A stretch of 64,000 nt of DNA. Source: AM-0621 sp964386705 (lineage in GTDB: Bacteria > Planctomycetota > Planctomycetia > Planctomycetales > Planctomycetaceae). The DNA is taken from assembly GCA_964386705.1 (NCBI GenBank), contig CAYLTY010000002.1, positions 50,578-114,577 on the forward strand, written 5' to 3'. The notes beneath the pieces were generated by a model. The model was not told where the DNA came from. It was given only the letters and a program-made list of their open reading frames with translations, and ran no database searches. Position numbers and translations under genes: made by a program. The stretch's first letter is position 1. Every line of letters starts with the position of its first letter. Of this stretch, positions 61,949 through 64,000 are shown piece after piece.

Positions 61949-62365
61949 ATGCGTCATCGAAATGCTGGTAAAAAGTTAAACCGGAATCCTAGCCATCGTA
62001 AGGCGATGTTACGGAACCTGAGTATCTCGATCATTCGCGCCTCAGGAGACAAGGGTGCCGAAGGCGGTCACGTGATTACGACGGGCCCAAAGGCGACCGC
62101 AGTGCGTGGCTTCTGCGAGAAGCTCGTCACGCTGGCCAAGAAGGTCCGCGCTTGCGGCACCGACGAGAAGGGCCTGCTGAAGGCTCTGCACCTGAAGCGC
62201 ATGCTTCACGCTCGCGTGAACGATTGGGAGATCGTGCGACTGCTCGTTGATGTCGTGGCTGAGAAGCATGCGACTCGCAACGGTGGTTACCTGCGAATCC
62301 TGAAGCTGCAAGGCCGTCGCCTGGGTGACGGTGGCGAGCAGGTTCTGATCGGCTGGGTCGCCTAG
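61949..62365 (+). CDS. rplQ: 50S ribosomal protein L17
   Basis: 138 residues. The N-terminus MRHRNAGKKLNRNPSHRKAM is diagnostic, and GGYLRILKLQGRRLGDGGEQ is the conserved C-terminal part. It is the last gene of the unit; a strong terminator starts 46 bases after the stop. Confidence 0.97.
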   Translation: MRHRNAGKKLNRNPSHRKAMLRNLSISIIRASGDKGAEGGHVITTGPKATAVRGFCEKLVTLAKKVRACGTDEKGLLKALHLKRMLHARVNDWEIVRLLVDVVAEKHATRNGGYLRILKLQGRRLGDGGEQVLIGWVA

Positions 62366-62411
62366 AGCTTGAAGAGGCCATCCACTCGCTAAGAGTGGAA
62401 ACGAACCAATG

Positions 62412-62440
62412 AACGCCGTGGTCATACCACGGCGTTTTTT
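62412..62440 (+). terminator. Rho-independent terminator of the ribosomal operon
   Basis: AACGCCGTGGT-CAT-ACCACGGCGTT is a perfect 11-base-pair, GC-rich stem with a 3-base loop, followed by TTTT. It lies 46 bases after the rplQ stop on the coding strand and would stop transcription efficiently. Confidence 0.95.
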
Positions 62441-62662
62441 GTTTGCGCGGCGTCAAACGCTCGTCGATCGGCCAGTGGCGCGACCCTGATGAAATCGTGG
62501 CGATTCGTGAGCAACACCTGGGCATTTGGCCTGGAGTCATTGTTTAACCTCAACGCCACCGGCGTGAGCGTCTCTCGATATAGAGGCGGCGATGTTCAAC
62601 GCCCACTGCTCATCACAGCTGAAACGCGGCTCATTTCCGGGATGCGTGTTAGCTGGCTGGAG

Positions 62663-62683
62663 TTCAGCCTCTCGGAGGCTGAA
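62663..62683. repeat. Hairpin repeat, TTCAGCCTC family
   Basis: TTCAGCCTC-TCG-GAGGCTGAA is a perfect 9-base-pair stem. It resembles the hairpin 56 bases downstream, with the shared core TTCAG.CTC. Part of its left arm (GAGTTCAGCCTCT) also occurs at about 45793-45805. Confidence 0.65.
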
Positions 62684-62738
62684 TCTTCCTCTCCGCCACC
62701 ATAGGGCGCTTTAACTCGCAGCTGGCAATGCAAAGGGT

Positions 62739-62761
62739 GTTCAGTCTCGGAGAGACTGAAC
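62739..62761. repeat. Hairpin repeat, TTCAGTCTC variant
   Basis: GTTCAGTCTC-GGA-GAGACTGAAC is a perfect 10-base-pair stem. Both arms differ from the copy at 62663 by the same compensated C-to-T change, which suggests that the structure, not the sequence, is kept. Confidence 0.65.
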
Positions 62762-62778
62762 TACGAAAGCCGCTGTGG

Positions 62779-63834
62779 TTATTCCGCTCTTTGCTTTGCT
62801 ATGGCCGCGGCGGCGGTATGAGGGTACTTGGCAATCAGCTCTTCGAGCAGGCGAGCGCTCTGAGCAACCTGGCCCGTGCGTTTGAGGGCAATCGCGGCAT
62901 CGAACATCGACTGTGAAGTGACGGGGTGTTCCGAGGCGTAGCCGAAGGGGACTCGCAGGAAGGTCGCGGCGGCGAGATCGAATTCCTGGCGGTGCAGGTG
63001 GCCTTGAGCGAGCACGTAATACGCACCCGCTCGTAGAGGCGGATCAGCTTCCGTCACACGGTCCAGCCAGCGTTTGATTTCGTTGTCCGAGATCTCGCTG
63101 GCGTCCGTGTAGACGCGGTGGCGTCGCAATTGCCATTGAGCGAGCACTCGCAAGTGCTCGTTCGGCTGCCGCGACAAATTCTGAAGCACCGAAACGCAGC
63201 TTGCTGTCGAACGGGAATCGAGCAACAGCACACTGGCCCCCATCAACCGTGCGGCCTGATCGCTCTCCTTAAGCCATTCGGCAGCGGCAACTCGAACTGG
63301 GACGTCGGGATCGACTCGGTCCCAGCAAAGCGGCATCAAGTTGATATGCCGTGTCTCGGGATCTGACTGATGCAGCCGCAGGTACCGCGAGCCTGCGGTT
63401 GGCCAGTCGTTCTTGCGGAGCGAGCACTTCACAAGCTCGGCCAGGATCTCGCGTCGCATCCAGACGCGGCGTTCGAGCCCGTGAGCTTTTTCCAGTTGCG
63501 TTTCCGCCTGAGCGACCTTGTCGTCCGAGAAGAGTTTGAGTCCTTGCGCGTGCTCTGCCAGTTGGGCGGCTCGCACGTCGACGACATCCGCAGCGGCGTA
63601 GGTGACTTCCTTGCGACTCTTGCCGGTTCTCAGAATCAGTTGCTTGCCGGTGTAATCGACAATCTCGCCCGTGACGGCGAGACGTCCGTTTCCCGGTGAC
63701 GTTTTGACCGTGACCTCATCGGGGAAGTCTTCGGCGGCGCGGGCAGTTGAGTCAATCTGGGCAAAAACTGTCGGAAATGAAGTTATTGCAACAGCTTGCA
63801 AGATTGAACAAAGGCTGCTGGGAGGCAGCTTCAT
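62779..63834 (-). CDS. Secreted TPR-like protein of unknown function
   Basis: 351 residues from ATG 63834, with GAGG upstream; the open frame extends 40 codons further without a binding site. A signal-like N-terminus (MKLPPSSLCSILQAVAITSF) is followed by a beta-rich SHD1-like segment (GEIVDYTGKQLILRTGKSRKE in part) and, from about residue 95, repeated helical pairs (AQAETQLEKAHGLERRVWMR, DAAIALKRTGQVAQSARLLE) of TPR or HEAT type. No catalytic motif. Convergent with the ribosomal operon. Confidence 0.8.
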   Translation of the reverse strand: MKLPPSSLCSILQAVAITSFPTVFAQIDSTARAAEDFPDEVTVKTSPGNGRLAVTGEIVDYTGKQLILRTGKSRKEVTYAAADVVDVRAAQLAEHAQGLKLFSDDKVAQAETQLEKAHGLERRVWMRREILAELVKCSLRKNDWPTAGSRYLRLHQSDPETRHINLMPLCWDRVDPDVPVRVAAAEWLKESDQAARLMGASVLLLDSRSTASCVSVLQNLSRQPNEHLRVLAQWQLRRHRVYTDASEISDNEIKRWLDRVTEADPPLRAGAYYVLAQGHLHRQEFDLAAATFLRVPFGYASEHPVTSQSMFDAAIALKRTGQVAQSARLLEELIAKYPHTAAAAIAKQRAE

Positions 63835-64000
63835 TTTGCGACCTCGGGTAGCCGAGTTGGCCCGTCTGGTAAGAAAGACTCTGCCCAAAACTTGCTTCAA
63901 AACGGGTAAATCAACGCCGGTGAATCGTTGCGCCAACCCGCAAGTTTCGCCCATTCAAGTAACGCAGTTAACGAAACATGCATCTGAATACATGAATGAT

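Larger units (their letters stand above)
62441..62778. other. 338-base region between terminator and last gene
   Basis: No credible gene. It contains two related hairpin repeats (62663-62683 and 62739-62761); nothing else was recognised. Confidence 0.5.

Noticed and set aside
62489..62704. Possible 71-residue gene after the ribosomal terminator
   Set aside because: It contains a hairpin repeat, has no binding site and no recognisable protein family.
1..64000. tRNA, rRNA, insertion sequence, attachment site or replication origin
   Set aside because: Reading the intergenic spaces I found no cloverleaf, transposase, integrase or DnaA-box cluster.

Overview
The window comes from a GC-rich planctomycete (Planctomycetota). 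The strongest signs are proteins largely characteristic of that phylum: a DUF1549/DUF1553 cytochrome-like protein, two Tat-type DUF1501 proteins, an ExbB/ExbD operon ending in a DUF4159 membrane protein, a Tat-signal Gfo/Idh/MocA oxidoreductase, PQQ-type beta-propellers, and a giant RTX/CSLREA surface protein carrying the N-terminal ERLEQRQLL motif. I see no rRNA, tRNA, CRISPR array, insertion sequence or prophage. I place it no lower than phylum.

Layout. 1-7938: a leftward set (partial TPR/solute-binding protein, membrane-anchored beta-propeller protein, TolA/TonB-like membrane protein) faces a rightward exbB-exbD-exbD set whose last member carries a zinc ribbon. 8035-20135: RTX surface protein, HEAT/TPR secreted protein, DUF1549/DUF1553 protein and purC. 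20376-26263: a GH10-like protein that appears to lack both catalytic glutamates, priA, a secreted protein of unknown role and a Gfo/Idh/MocA oxidoreductase. 26410-30286: second ExbB/ExbD operon with DUF4159. 30761-34323: a GntR (YtrA-type) regulator, ABC ATPase and permease, with a palindromic operator upstream. 34514-45532: mixed metabolic and envelope genes (DUF1501 twice, CDGSH protein, oxidoreductase, truB, metX, PQQ protein, lipoprotein, rhomboid). 45824-50538: a PMT-like glycosyltransferase overlapping an AsmA-like giant protein.

50631-62440 is one uninterrupted S10-spc-alpha ribosomal protein transcription unit, from a good -35/-10 candidate before rpsJ to a strong terminator after rplQ. 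Its order is S10-L3-L4-L23-L2-S19-L22-S3-L16-L14-L5-S14-S8-L6-L18-S5-L15-SecY-L36-S13-S11-RpoA-L17. Compared with the classical bacterial order it has no L29, S17, L24, L30, adk, map, infA or S4. The spaces where these would lie are only 2 to 49 bases long, S3 and L16 overlap by 62 bases, and L4 starts about 25 residues late. This stripped, fused cluster is the most unusual feature of the window. The last gene (62779-63834) is a secreted TPR-like protein.

Several intergenic spaces hold perfect or near-perfect inverted repeats (6096, 19200, 30746, 36476-36560, 62663, 62739), probably a dispersed repeat population. Starts were moved downstream from the longest open frame where a ribosome binding site, signal peptide or family alignment favoured it; this is stated in each entry.
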